A DNA stretch of 34,581 bases from Alphaproteobacteria bacterium (GCA_009995595.1 JAACPE010000009.1:1-34581), one strand, 5' to 3'. Counted from the first letter of the stretch, positions 11,227 to 20,227 are shown. Made by a program: numbers and translations. Notes: a model not told the origin generated them from the sequence alone.

Positions 11227-12429
11227 TTATAATTTCATCACGCTTTTTAGGGTTTCATCCCATAGCGCAAATGATGCAGGCGGATTATACAACTTCCCTG
11301 CTTCAATTGCGCCTTGTTGCGCTGCAAACCATGCACTACCATCATGGCGATATTCTAAAATTCCTTTCACAAGCTTATCTGCACTGTGAACACTTACAAT
11401 CTTACCCGCTTTATAAGTTTCAATCACCTTGCCAATTTCACTTTTTTGCGGCCCTAAAAATAAGGTTGGACGCCCGACCGCTAAGGCGGCATAGAATTTA
11501 CATGGTACAAGCAACCCTGCCATGTCATCCTTCATGGAGACTAAGTGCAAATCACCGCTTTCTAAAATCGTTCTTAAATAAGGCGCAGGCTGATAAGGCA
11601 TAAACTTCATATTATCAAGCCCCATTTTTGCACGCTCATCGGCTAATCTGTCATGTCCTTCGCTTGTGCCGACAAAAACAAACTCTATTTCTTTATGATC
11701 ATGCAAGGCTTCGGCAGCCTTTAAAAACATATCAACTTCATGCGCTTTACCAATATTGCCCGCATATAAAATACGAAATTTTGGACTATCATCCCGAAAC
11801 ATATTTTCTGGCATTTGCGCTTTAGGCTTCATCAACGGCAATGTATGATCGGCGGGGGTGAAAATATTTGGATCAGACCAATTGGGAATGATACGAATAT
11901 TACTTTGCTCCACCCCTGTCATCGCAAGACGTTTGGACATGCACCGCCCAATGGCAACAATCTGGGCGCATTTACTCATACGCCTGCGTGATGCTTTATG
12001 AAGCGCCCTCATCACAAATCGCGGCAAGCGCACACCGAATAATGGCAATAAATCAGGATACACATCATGGCACCAATGCACGTGCTTGGCCCGTTTGAGC
12101 TTTGCCACAATCGCCCCTACAAATATAAGAAGCGGCGGATCAGTAAGCGTAATCACCACAGAAGTTTTCTTGGCTCCTAAGGCTGCTAAAAATAACCGAA
12201 TCCACACTAAACAATACCCCATCCAAGACCGGCGCAAAGGCTTTGCCTTGATCGTTCGAACATGCACGCCTTGATCTTCATATCGCGCTGATTTTTCACC
12301 TGTCGCCAAAACTTGAACATCCCAGCCCTGCGCCGCCAAATGCTTAGCTAAATCACTTGCCATGCGCCCTGTCGCTCCATAATGCGGAGGGTAAACACGG
12401 TTGATGATAAGGATAGATTTCTGTGCCAT
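11227..12429 (-). CDS. Glycosyltransferase family 4 (WcaI-like)
   Basis: This 400-residue GT-B fold enzyme has an N-terminal Rossmann half with ILIINRVYPPHYGATGRMA (5-23) and a glycine-containing acceptor loop. The interdomain segment IRIIPNWSDPNIF lies at about 180-192, and the donor-binding half begins with FRILYAGNIGKAHEVDMFL (about 218-236). It resembles WcaI-type transferases acting in colanic-acid-like exopolysaccharide synthesis. The sugar is unknown. It lies 4 bp after the polymerase/ligase-like gene and 3 bp before the Wzz-like gene, so the four genes are probably one transcript. Confidence 0.88.
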   Translation of the reverse strand: MAQKSILIINRVYPPHYGATGRMASDLAKHLAAQGWDVQVLATGEKSARYEDQGVHVRTIKAKPLRRSWMGYCLVWIRLFLAALGAKKTSVVITLTDPPLLIFVGAIVAKLKRAKHVHWCHDVYPDLLPLFGVRLPRFVMRALHKASRRRMSKCAQIVAIGRCMSKRLAMTGVEQSNIRIIPNWSDPNIFTPADHTLPLMKPKAQMPENMFRDDSPKFRILYAGNIGKAHEVDMFLKAAEALHDHKEIEFVFVGTSEGHDRLADERAKMGLDNMKFMPYQPAPYLRTILESGDLHLVSMKDDMAGLLVPCKFYAALAVGRPTLFLGPQKSEIGKVIETYKAGKIVSVHSADKLVKGILEYRHDGSAWFAAQQGAIEAGKLYNPPASFALWDETLKSVMKL

Positions 12430-12433
12430 GGGA

Positions 12434-13642
12434 TTATTGCGTTACTTCTAAAGGTCTCTGTTTTTCATTGTATAGCGACAAAGCCAGAATAAGCGTGAGT
12501 AACAGCCCAAAATCCAGCGATTTGTAAGAAGCATATAGAAAAATAGGAATGATAAAAGCCCATAAAAGCGCAATGCCCACAACTCTGTCCCTAAAAAATA
12601 CCCCTGCCCCATGATAGCTGATAACACCCATATAAATAAGCGTCAGAACAATGCCAAAAAAGCCCGTTTTAAGTGCCATATACGATAGTAAACTATGCGT
12701 GAAAGTGACTGATAAATTTCCAACTGCAGGGGATTCAAATTGTCCGCCCCACCCTGCACCAAAAAGGAAATGCGTTGGCGATTGCGATAAAACTTGCCAT
12801 ACCGCCGCTAATTCTTGGGCACGCATATTCAGACCAACGATAGAGGTTTTATATGTAATAGCGAGCAACACCTCATGCCAATAAGGCCAAAGAAATATAA
12901 TACTGCTGGTTAAAATAAAAACGCTCACAATCGCCTTTTTAGGCGCTTTTATAAACTGATCTAAGATTAATACGATCAAAGACAGCCCGAGCGCTGCCAT
13001 AGGCGCCCTTTGTACATCTTGAAGCATCGCAATAACTACAAGAGCCGTCAATAAAACATATCCCATAAGCGGCGCAGCTTGGCGTAGAGAAAAGCGCAAT
13101 CCCCCTAACGCCAAGACCTGCCCCATACAATAAATCGCCGTCAAAATGACCAAAGGGAAATTCGCTAAATAGAGAAGCTCTGTCGTATTGGATAAGGCTG
13201 GCCATATAACCCGCACCGCAAAGCACATCCCAATAAAAAGAGCGCTATACAGACATATCTTATAAAACGCCGCGTCTTTAACGCGCTTGTTGGAATGAAT
13301 GAGAGGGAATAAGAAAAGCGGCAAAAGTAAAAAAAGAAAGCCAATCACATCGCGCGTTATGAGTGCTGGCTCACCTCCCCGAAAAACCGCAACAACCAAA
13401 GGCACGCTAATCCCATAATATAAAAACAGCCGCATAAAACGCGCCTTTTTTACCTCAATGCCTTTTTGTTGCGATAGCCCCATTACAAAGGCAATTCCGC
13501 TTATACCAATACTGCCCAAAAGCGCGATGGCAATTAGCAGCTCTTTCCAGTCAGGGGCATCAGGCGTGGGAGAACCGATAAGCCCATAGGCACCACAGAG
13601 GGTGATAAAACAATACAATTGAAAACGCGACGAGCTAGTCAT
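12434..13642 (-). CDS. O-antigen polymerase/ligase-like membrane protein
   Basis: This 402-residue protein has about ten to twelve hydrophobic helices spread along its length. One larger polar loop in the C-terminal half contains FGAGWGGQFESPAVGNLSVT followed by FTHSLLSYMALKTGFFG (about 295-335). That arrangement matches the Wzy_C / O-antigen ligase superfamily, which polymerises repeat units or attaches glycan to lipid A core or to protein. Sequence alone does not separate Wzy from WaaL. It is the first gene of the minus-strand sugar operon. No clear Shine-Dalgarno precedes the ATG. The 62-bp gap upstream is AT-rich and may carry a promoter. Confidence 0.8.
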   Translation of the reverse strand: MTSSSRFQLYCFITLCGAYGLIGSPTPDAPDWKELLIAIALLGSIGISGIAFVMGLSQQKGIEVKKARFMRLFLYYGISVPLVVAVFRGGEPALITRDVIGFLFLLLPLFLFPLIHSNKRVKDAAFYKICLYSALFIGMCFAVRVIWPALSNTTELLYLANFPLVILTAIYCMGQVLALGGLRFSLRQAAPLMGYVLLTALVVIAMLQDVQRAPMAALGLSLIVLILDQFIKAPKKAIVSVFILTSSIIFLWPYWHEVLLAITYKTSIVGLNMRAQELAAVWQVLSQSPTHFLFGAGWGGQFESPAVGNLSVTFTHSLLSYMALKTGFFGIVLTLIYMGVISYHGAGVFFRDRVVGIALLWAFIIPIFLYASYKSLDFGLLLTLILALSLYNEKQRPLEVTQ

Positions 13643-13704
13643 GAAAAAAGCTTACAAACATTATGTCCATAAGCCAATCTCACAATATAATTTATAGTCT
13701 GAAA

Positions 13705-14262
13705 TTAGTAATTTGAACTAAACACGCGGCGCGGCTTTGTGATCTTTTTCGTTTCTAAAGGGTTTTTATATTTAACCCGCGACACTTTTTTGGTTGGTGT
13801 CGTTTTTGTAATTCCAATGGCATTTTTGGTTGAATTAAGGCCTAGTTTCTCCTGATAAGCCTTATATTCTTCGGCATAGGTTTGATCGAGCCCGCCATTT
13901 TGAAGATAAGACAAGGTATCAATCTGATTTCTTTGAGCCTGCGCATCGCGCTGCGCTCTGTTACGCATGGCTGTGTCGGGATTAATATTAAAAGAATACG
14001 GAACAGAAGCGCTCGATGCCCCATTATTATAGGAACTTGTCGCATAGTTATTCTGACCAAACGTATAACCCGATGAAGACGTTGTCGCTGTTCCGGTTGA
14101 TGCGCCTTGTATAATGCGGCCCAGAGCAATCGGCGCCCTGTTTTGCCCGCTTAAGCTTCCATTATAAGATTGACCGGAAAAATTAGAGCCAACGAATAGA
14201 TTTTGCGCCATAGCCTCTGCAGGTAAGGCAATCATCAGTGCTAAAGCAAATAATCTAAACAT
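13705..14262 (-). CDS. Small exported Asn/Ser/Gly-rich protein, unknown function
   Basis: This protein of about 185 residues is not one I recognise. It starts with a clear signal peptide (MFRLFALALMIALP then AEAMA-Q). A mature region rich in Ser, Asn, Gly, Tyr and Thr follows (about 22-95). After that come a short charged helix (about 96-145) and a very basic tail rich in Lys and Thr ending in FSSNY. The composition suggests a disordered periplasmic or surface protein. The start at 14262 is preferred: GGGAG lies 6 bases before it, whereas the ATG two codons upstream (14268) touches the GGGAG directly. It is next to the polysaccharide operon on the same strand, but a shared role is only a guess. 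Confidence 0.7.
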   Translation of the reverse strand: MFRLFALALMIALPAEAMAQNLFVGSNFSGQSYNGSLSGQNRAPIALGRIIQGASTGTATTSSSGYTFGQNNYATSSYNNGASSASVPYSFNINPDTAMRNRAQRDAQAQRNQIDTLSYLQNGGLDQTYAEEYKAYQEKLGLNSTKNAIGITKTTPTKKVSRVKYKNPLETKKITKPRRVFSSNY

Positions 14263-14390
14263 TTTCATCTCCCGTTACTTATAGATAACTATAGCATTTT
14301 TATATCGCAAAAGTAAATTTTGCCTTAAAAACCCAGCGTTTCGAAGGGGATAGCACTCTATTTGAAAAAATAATGATTATGTCTAAACCT

Positions 14391-14406
14391 TTAAGTCTTC
14401 TTTAAC
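14391..14406 (+). promoter_or_regulatory. CtrA-type binding site
   Basis: TTAA (14391-14394), seven bases, then TTAAC (14402-14406) exactly matches the known CtrA consensus TTAA-N7-TTAAC. It lies in the 200-bp divergent spacer, 66 bp before the start of the gene at 14472, a normal place for a CtrA-controlled promoter. CtrA is the master cell-cycle and motility regulator of many alphaproteobacteria. The match is exact, but short AT-rich motifs can arise by chance. Confidence 0.5.
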
Positions 14407-14471
14407 CATTTCGGTGCATAGTAAAACCATAATTTCGGAAAATAAAACTGGTTAAAGTAAGGAGTGCAGCA

Positions 14472-15134
14472 ATGCAAACAAACATCGAAGACCTCGTAAA
14501 GCAAGCAGGCCTAACAGAGCCTCTTTACCCTGGTAAGAAGCTTGTCAAAAAATATGCGCATCCTGGCGAATTTAAGAGCCATTGCGTTGTTTTTGATTGG
14601 CGCGACAATAACCTTGTCAAAATTGAATTAAAAGCGGGCCTTAGCGGTAAAAACTTAGCTTTAGCTGATCTAAAAAACTACCCAGTCAGCTATCAAGCAC
14701 CAACACATCTTCACATTGAGGTTGCCAATCAAAACGCGAGTAAAGATGAGGATGAGGACGAAGGAGGAGAACGCGGATCATCAGGCGGGGGCGGCAAAAA
14801 GCCAGCCGTTAAAGAATTAGAAGACCTTAACCTGTCCTCTGCGAATGCTTTTGGTAAGGTGTCACAAGGAATTATTGCCGATGTCGGCGAAATCGTTGAA
14901 TTTGTGGTCATGGGTAAAGAACTCGCAAAAGAAGCATATGGCGCGGCGCTTGATAACCTCAAGGCACAATTGAAACAAGCCAAAGTGATGGCAATGGATC
15001 TTTTAAAAGGCGTCGATAATGTTATCCAGCGCGCCACACCTGGCGGTGGTTTGGCACCCAAGGGGAACGAAGCCATTCAATATGAATATAACGTGGAAAA
15101 AACAAACTCGCTCTTTGGCGCCATGACGCCATAA
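14472..15134 (+). CDS. Two-domain cytoplasmic protein of unknown function with acidic/glycine linker
   Basis: I do not recognise this 220-residue protein. Residues 1-85 look like a small folded mixed domain (DLVKQAGLTEPLYPG, then HCVVFDWRDNNLVKIELKAG). A linker at 91-110 is a run of Asp/Glu followed by Ser/Gly. A helical region at about 112-188 has heptad-like spacing (ELAKEAYGAALDNLKAQLKQA). The tail has GGGLAPKGNE and ends in LFGAMTP. No signal peptide or membrane helix is seen. AAGGAG stands 8 bases before the ATG, so the start is good. A CtrA-like box lies upstream and a strong terminator downstream (15190-15222), so it is probably a single-gene transcription unit under its own control. 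Confidence 0.75.
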   Translation: MQTNIEDLVKQAGLTEPLYPGKKLVKKYAHPGEFKSHCVVFDWRDNNLVKIELKAGLSGKNLALADLKNYPVSYQAPTHLHIEVANQNASKDEDEDEGGERGSSGGGGKKPAVKELEDLNLSSANAFGKVSQGIIADVGEIVEFVVMGKELAKEAYGAALDNLKAQLKQAKVMAMDLLKGVDNVIQRATPGGGLAPKGNEAIQYEYNVEKTNSLFGAMTP

Positions 15135-15189
15135 CGCATCGGATTAAACACGTTTATTTCTCTCTTTCATAATGGGGGATATTGCGAGA

Positions 15190-15222
15190 AAAACGGCGGC
15201 ATGAAGATGTCGCTGTTTTTTT
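15190..15222 (+). terminator. Rho-independent terminator
   Basis: A 13-bp stem (15190-15202 with 15207-15219, including two G-T pairs) closes a GAAG tetraloop. The descending arm runs into a T-stretch up to 15222. It ends the transcript of the gene at 14472-15134 before the rhomboid gene. Confidence 0.85.
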
Positions 15223-15273
15223 ATATGAAATTTACACCTTCTCGCCTGTGCCAAACACGGGTATAAAGTAACC

Positions 15274-16041
15274 ATGAGCGATAACAACAACGATAACGAC
15301 AACAAAAAACAGCCCGCTAAAGACAATATTGTCTCGCTTGATTCTATACGCGCTCAAAAACAAACGGTCAAAAAAGACCCTCCCACAGCGGCACAGATGC
15401 CGCTCGAGGCACAAGGCTTAGAAAAGCCAGCGCCTGCGATTAATTTGCCCCCTGTTACAAAATATTTTTTAGCGGCCATTATCGGCGTCCATCTCTTCAT
15501 TACGATAATTTTATCCAAAGAGGCGATGGAATGGGCTTATGTTCACCTTGGCTTTATCCCTGCCCGTTTTTCTGGCGCCGCGCCGTTTGAGCCTTTGGCA
15601 CTTCTCACCCCAATCACCCACATGTTCATTCATGGCAGTTGGATTCATATTGGTATGAATACCGTCATGATGGCGGCGTTTGGAACAGGAATTGAACGCT
15701 GGCTCGGTGGTAAAAAAATGATGGCGGTTTTCTTTATCTCTGGTCTTATTGGAATTGCCCTTCAATTTGCGCTCAGTCCTGCCTCTTTTAGCCCCGTCAT
15801 TGGCGCTTCCGGCGGGCTCAGCGGTCTTTTTGCAGCCGCCATCATCATGTTTAATAAGCTCAATGGCAGCTTTAACTCCAAATATGGAATCTGGCCTATT
15901 ATCGGCGTTGTGCTTGCAACCTATTTCATCTTTGGTTTTATCGGAAGTCCCGATGGCAACGTCGTGGCATGGGCCGCCCATATTGGAGGATTTTTAGGCG
16001 GGTTTATTGCCCTAAAACTTTTGAAAATAAGCTTTAAATAA
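15274..16041 (+). CDS. Rhomboid family intramembrane serine protease
   Basis: This 255-residue protein has an Asn/Asp/Lys-rich cytoplasmic N-terminus of about 60 residues and then six hydrophobic segments. The catalytic serine is S179 in GASGGLSG and the partner histidine is H236 in AHIGGF. The conserved H-x-x-x-N stretch is HIGMN (125-129), and the loop-1 region contains the usual HMFIHG (116-121). Rhomboids cut transmembrane substrates within the membrane; the substrate here is unknown. It follows a terminator, so it should have its own promoter. The ribosome-binding site is weak. It converges on hemY with a 12-bp gap. Confidence 0.93.
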   Translation: MSDNNNDNDNKKQPAKDNIVSLDSIRAQKQTVKKDPPTAAQMPLEAQGLEKPAPAINLPPVTKYFLAAIIGVHLFITIILSKEAMEWAYVHLGFIPARFSGAAPFEPLALLTPITHMFIHGSWIHIGMNTVMMAAFGTGIERWLGGKKMMAVFFISGLIGIALQFALSPASFSPVIGASGGLSGLFAAAIIMFNKLNGSFNSKYGIWPIIGVVLATYFIFGFIGSPDGNVVAWAAHIGGFLGGFIALKLLKISFK

Positions 16042-16053
16042 TTGGGCTTTGCT

Positions 16054-17427
16054 TTATGCCGCAGGATCAATCAACAAATGATTGCCGTATGAAATTGTCT
16101 GCGCCTTTTGCGGGACATTATTTTGACGTGCATGCGGATAATCCCAAATAATACTATTAAAATCACCATGAGGCTGGGCTATTGGCTCCCAGCATTCATA
16201 AACCATGCCAGTATTGCGGCACACCCAGACTTTATCTGGCATGGCTCGCGCCGCCTTGTCCATACAATTATGAATATCATCGTCATTCAACGTCGCCTGT
16301 TGCTCGACTTGCGCGCGCATTTGATACAAACGCGCCGATGGGTGCAATTGTTCTGCCATCATCAAATACGCCTTGGCCTCGCCCCATAAACCTAAATCCA
16401 TCGCCGCCTGCGCCGCCGCCATTTGACCTAAAGCACTATCAGGTTTTAATGCGACTAAATCCGCATACCATTTTAATGTCTTTTCACTTTGCTTCTTTTT
16501 GGCAATGGGTTTCGCCGCGTCCCAAATAAATAACAAATCAGGATGCGGATTTTCTGCCCATGCTTTTTTGAATATTTTAAGCGCCTTCGCTTTTTTATTA
16601 TGATTCAAATATTTTTTACCCAGCGCACAAACCGTTGGCGCAAAAAATGGATCAATCTTGTACGCCGCTTCTAAATACAAAAGCCCAACGCGTTCTTCAC
16701 CTCTGGCAAACGCTCTGCTCGCATATATATGTTGTATGGCCACATTGTCTGAATCAGCTTGTTCTTTTGATATGTAGGATAGCTTCACAAGTTTTTTTAG
16801 GGTTGCCTGAGCCTGCGGATAATGGCCTGTTTTAATTTGTAAATCATATTGCCCTTTTAAAACCCAACCTTGTTTGGGATGAAGCTTTGCCGCCTGATTG
16901 GCATATTCAAGCGCCGTATCATAATCATGCTCATCAACTGCATTTTTCAAAAGGCCACGAATGCCAAAAAATGCAGTGTCCTTATCCGCAAGCAATTCCT
17001 CAAAACGGGTTTTGGCATGCCCATCATCACCGCGCATGCGTGCGGCCTGCGCATCAAGTAAGATCGGCAGACCTTTTTGTTTTGGTAAATAATGAATGGC
17101 CTGTTTTGCGTATTGCGAAGCTTTTTTTGTATCCCCGGCGGCCACAGCAACAAAACCCCGTGTCAGCGCCAAAAAACCACGCGCCTTTTTATCCTTGGCA
17201 TGCATATCGGAAACAACGCTTGGGATATTTAAAATACCGCGCACAAGACGGAATAAGAAAAGAAGTATGAAGAATAAAACCAGCGCACCTAAAATAAAAT
17301 GCCCTGTTTGCATACCAACGGTATACCCCATCAGCTCAAGCGAGACGCGTCCATCGCGTTGTACAATCCATATTGCGCCTGCGGCAATAACAGCAACTTG
17401 TATAAAAAACCAGAGCGCTTTTAGCAC
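16054..17427 (-). CDS. hemY: HemY family TPR membrane protein
   Basis: This 457-residue protein has two N-terminal transmembrane helices (about 5-22 and 42-64). They are followed by a long TPR-like helical domain (ARGFLALTRGFVAVAAGD, later DYDTALEYANQAAKLHP and IDPFFAPTVCALGKKYL). This is the HemY_N plus TPR layout found downstream of hem genes in proteobacteria. It is distinct from the unrelated Bacillus protoporphyrinogen oxidase also called HemY. Its molecular role is unsettled; it is thought to assist late haem synthesis at the inner membrane. Translation most likely starts at a GTG (17425-17427) with AGGA 7 bases upstream. It is the last gene of the hemC-hemD-mic60-hemY operon. Confidence 0.92.
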   Translation of the reverse strand: MLKALWFFIQVAVIAAGAIWIVQRDGRVSLELMGYTVGMQTGHFILGALVLFFILLFLFRLVRGILNIPSVVSDMHAKDKKARGFLALTRGFVAVAAGDTKKASQYAKQAIHYLPKQKGLPILLDAQAARMRGDDGHAKTRFEELLADKDTAFFGIRGLLKNAVDEHDYDTALEYANQAAKLHPKQGWVLKGQYDLQIKTGHYPQAQATLKKLVKLSYISKEQADSDNVAIQHIYASRAFARGEERVGLLYLEAAYKIDPFFAPTVCALGKKYLNHNKKAKALKIFKKAWAENPHPDLLFIWDAAKPIAKKKQSEKTLKWYADLVALKPDSALGQMAAAQAAMDLGLWGEAKAYLMMAEQLHPSARLYQMRAQVEQQATLNDDDIHNCMDKAARAMPDKVWVCRNTGMVYECWEPIAQPHGDFNSIIWDYPHARQNNVPQKAQTISYGNHLLIDPAA

Positions 17428-17487
17428 AATAAAATCCTCTTATTTTAAAAATTTTTTTTAAAAACAATGGATCATTTATATCATAAA

Positions 17488-19497
17488 TTAACGCTGACCT
17501 GCAGAGAAACCTTTAAACCCTTGTTGCTGCGGCAAGATAGCAAAACCTGATTCTTCATCGCGCACCACTTCATTGGGCGTCACATTTTCTTCTAATGTTT
17601 TTTTCATGGTATCAATGTTAAATCCCTGCGCCCCATTCAGCCCCTGCGCATTTGGTATCGCGCTTTGAATAGAATTCATGATCGCTTGCGGGTTCATCGA
17701 AGAAACACCGTTTAAACCTTGCATCGGCATTTGAGGCATATTGGGTATGGATGGTATTTCACCCTGAAGTACGCCGCTAAAACCACCCAAATTACCAAGC
17801 TGCCCTGACACTTTTGATAAAATAGAGTTACGAAGAAGTTGCTGCGTTTCTTCAGCTTGTAATGTTGCCTGAAGCTGGCTCATAAACGGTTGCGCCTGCT
17901 GCGCCGCGCCGCCTTCCAAACTTTGCAATTCAACCATCGCTCCTTGGATATCCCCTGCATCCAAAAGCGCTTGCGCTTTGGCAACGGTTGCTTGTGTTCG
18001 CGTCCCCGTCACAAGCTCACCATCTTTTTCAATGGTCATGACATCATTCAAACGTGCTTTGGCTCGCTCTTTAATCGAAATATCTTCTCCTTTTAAAGAT
18101 GACACAACGATATCGCCTGCAAGGCCGCGAAATTCTTTTGACAGACCTTGGCGCGTCAAAACGCCCTGCTGTGCATGCGGCGCTAATTTTGCAATTGCCA
18201 TTTTTAATTCGGGATTATCCTCCCCCACCATTTTATCAAGCAACACAAGATCATCCTCAAACGCGCCTTCACGGTTCAAAGAATCGCGAAGCTGTGAAAA
18301 CGCAATCAACATGGCCGCCGCTTTTAAATCATTACCTGACACGCCTTCTAGGGTTTGACCCAAAGCACCCTCACTGTTTTGTGCTTCTTCTAAACGCCCC
18401 TCAAGGGTGTTAACTTGCCCATCAAGCCCATCAACGATTGTCTGAAGCTCACGAATAGAATCTTTAAATTGGATCTGCCCCGGGACGCTCGCTTCAAGAT
18501 TTTGTATGCGCTCAATCAGCGCGGCAAAGCGCCCACTTTCCCCGCCATTCATGGTCGCTAATTGCTCTTCAATGACGCTTAATCTTTGCGACAAAGGCCC
18601 CGCATCCGCGCCGATAACACCATTAGAAATTTCAGCCGTGCGCTCTTTTAATTGTTCTAAGGCAATCTGCGTATTCTTTGCTTGGTTTTGCAGCGCTGTT
18701 AGATCATTTTGCGTGCGCGTCTTAATTTCATCCCATGAGTTTTTCATGTCACTGGGTACAATACTCCCTAAAATCGACGTCTTTTGGTCAACATCTTCCA
18801 TTTTCGTTTGCAACTCCTCAATGGTTTGCTGTTGCTCCTCAATCACCTTGGCCTGAGGCCAAAAAAAGAAAGAAAGCACAAGCGCCGATAAAAGTAGCAG
18901 TGCTGTGACAATCCAAATCGTATTAATCAATGTTTTCTTATTGCTTTCTTCCAAGGCTTTTAAAACATCTGTATCGGTTTTGGGCGCTGTGCGCATAGTC
19001 GCGTCTTTAGACTTAATGCTTGCCGTATTCATTTTTCCCTCAATTTTCTTATCCGTTTTATCATTCATTTGTTTTTGAGTAACAACCGCTTTTATGCCTT
19101 CTGGCTTGGGTGTTGCGGCGGCCTTTACCTCAACCGCCTCATATGGCGTTGGCAATTTTTCTCTTTTAGGCTGCGCCGCCTCAGCAGCCTTATTTTCTGG
19201 CGCTTTCTTAGCTGTTTTTTGAGTAATCTTGTTGGATGCTTTTGGCTTTTGCGTATTTTGATTGGCAATACCTTCACTGCCCATCACATCACTTAAATCA
19301 ATCTTTAAATCCTTGGCCGCGTTCATGATATCAGCACGGCGCGTTCCGGGAATCACATTACGCTTTTTCCATCCCTGCACCGTCGTTACAGGGGTATCAA
19401 TCTTCGCAGCCATCGGACGAATACCGCCAAAGCGCTCAATAATTTCCTCGGCATTTTCAATCGCGCCTGAACGAACAGATGATTTATTCTTGGCCAT
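17488..19497 (-). CDS. mic60: Mic60/mitofilin-type inner membrane protein with N-terminal HTH-like domain
   Basis: This is a 669-residue protein. Residues about 15-75 look like a Cro/YdaS-type helix-turn-helix (IIERFGGIRPMAAKIDTPV then TTVQGWKKRNVIPGTRRADI). A charged Lys/Ala/Pro-rich linker follows (about 80-185). Next come one transmembrane helix (about 190-213), a long coiled coil (about 215-370), and a C-terminal helical domain (about 385-560) with the GDIQGAMVELQSL-type pattern of alphaproteobacterial Mic60. The tail is Met/Pro/Gln/Asn-rich. Alphaproteobacterial Mic60 is known to sit beside hem genes and to shape intracytoplasmic membranes, as its mitochondrial homologue does at cristae junctions. 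GGAG lies just before the ATG. The gene overlaps hemD by 14 bp. The HTH-like extension is the odd feature. Confidence 0.82.
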   Translation of the reverse strand: MAKNKSSVRSGAIENAEEIIERFGGIRPMAAKIDTPVTTVQGWKKRNVIPGTRRADIMNAAKDLKIDLSDVMGSEGIANQNTQKPKASNKITQKTAKKAPENKAAEAAQPKREKLPTPYEAVEVKAAATPKPEGIKAVVTQKQMNDKTDKKIEGKMNTASIKSKDATMRTAPKTDTDVLKALEESNKKTLINTIWIVTALLLLSALVLSFFFWPQAKVIEEQQQTIEELQTKMEDVDQKTSILGSIVPSDMKNSWDEIKTRTQNDLTALQNQAKNTQIALEQLKERTAEISNGVIGADAGPLSQRLSVIEEQLATMNGGESGRFAALIERIQNLEASVPGQIQFKDSIRELQTIVDGLDGQVNTLEGRLEEAQNSEGALGQTLEGVSGNDLKAAAMLIAFSQLRDSLNREGAFEDDLVLLDKMVGEDNPELKMAIAKLAPHAQQGVLTRQGLSKEFRGLAGDIVVSSLKGEDISIKERAKARLNDVMTIEKDGELVTGTRTQATVAKAQALLDAGDIQGAMVELQSLEGGAAQQAQPFMSQLQATLQAEETQQLLRNSILSKVSGQLGNLGGFSGVLQGEIPSIPNMPQMPMQGLNGVSSMNPQAIMNSIQSAIPNAQGLNGAQGFNIDTMKKTLEENVTPNEVVRDEESGFAILPQQQGFKGFSAGQR

Positions 19498-20227
19498 AAT
19501 TACTCCTGTTTATTTTGTCTTTGTTTAATAAGGAAAGCAAAGCGGCCTCATTTGGCGTATCACTTACAATAATGTCTTTCCACGGCAATTTCGCCACAAA
19601 CTCTACCATGGAATGCCCTAAACACAAGGCTTTTATGGGTTTCATCAATGAGGGACACTCCGCCTTTATTACCAAATTGGTAAAGGCCTTCGCCGTACGC
19701 GTGGAATAAAATAAAGCATACTCAATCGTCTTATTTTCTAATTCTTTCAATGCTTTAGGGGATATACTCTCCAATACGCGCGCTTCATAGACGATTGTCT
19801 CAATCACCGTGCATTTTGGACTATCTGCAAGTAACTCACCGATTGAGTGTGCAACATCGCGTCCACGAAAATGCACGTACACACGCTGTACTTGGGTTTT
19901 ATCATGTATCATCTGCGCTAAGTCTTGCGCCGTCCCTTTTGCATTATGAACATCATGAAAACCACAATCTCGCGCCGCCAACGCTGTTGTATCGCCAACG
20001 CAGTAAACGGGCTTATCACGATATGCAGATTTGGCACAAAAAGATTGCACGCCATTAACACTTGTAAAAACAAATCCATCTATCTCATCAGAATTAGGCA
20101 AATCAAAATCGACAGGCGTAATGTCAATGACAGGGGCGATCACACACTCAAAACCTATTGCTGCGATAGCCTCCGCAGTCTTTTGCGCGCTGAGCGTCGG
20201 GCGCGTGATAAGGACTTTGCCGCTCAT
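19484..20227 (-). CDS. hemD: Uroporphyrinogen-III synthase
   Basis: This 247-residue cytosolic enzyme closes and inverts ring D of hydroxymethylbilane to form uroporphyrinogen III. The two alternating Rossmann-like halves are visible: VLITRPTLSAQKTAEAI (about 4-20), DGFVFTSVNGVQSFCA (about 52-67), ALAARDCGFHDVHNAKG (about 82-98), then ALFYSTRTAKAFTNLV (about 173-188) and ALCLGHSMVEFV (about 203-214). The family is poorly conserved but the order and length fit. The ATG at 20227 is preferred over a TTG one codon upstream and lies 3 bp after the hemC stop. The 3' end overlaps mic60 by 14 bp, suggesting translational coupling. Confidence 0.92.
   Translation of the reverse strand: MSGKVLITRPTLSAQKTAEAIAAIGFECVIAPVIDITPVDFDLPNSDEIDGFVFTSVNGVQSFCAKSAYRDKPVYCVGDTTALAARDCGFHDVHNAKGTAQDLAQMIHDKTQVQRVYVHFRGRDVAHSIGELLADSPKCTVIETIVYEARVLESISPKALKELENKTIEYALFYSTRTAKAFTNLVIKAECPSLMKPIKALCLGHSMVEFVAKLPWKDIIVSDTPNEAALLSLLNKDKINRSNYGQE

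Noticed and set aside
15511-15981. 156-codon minus-strand frame
   Set aside because: It is antisense to the rhomboid gene, whose catalytic residues confirm the plus-strand reading.
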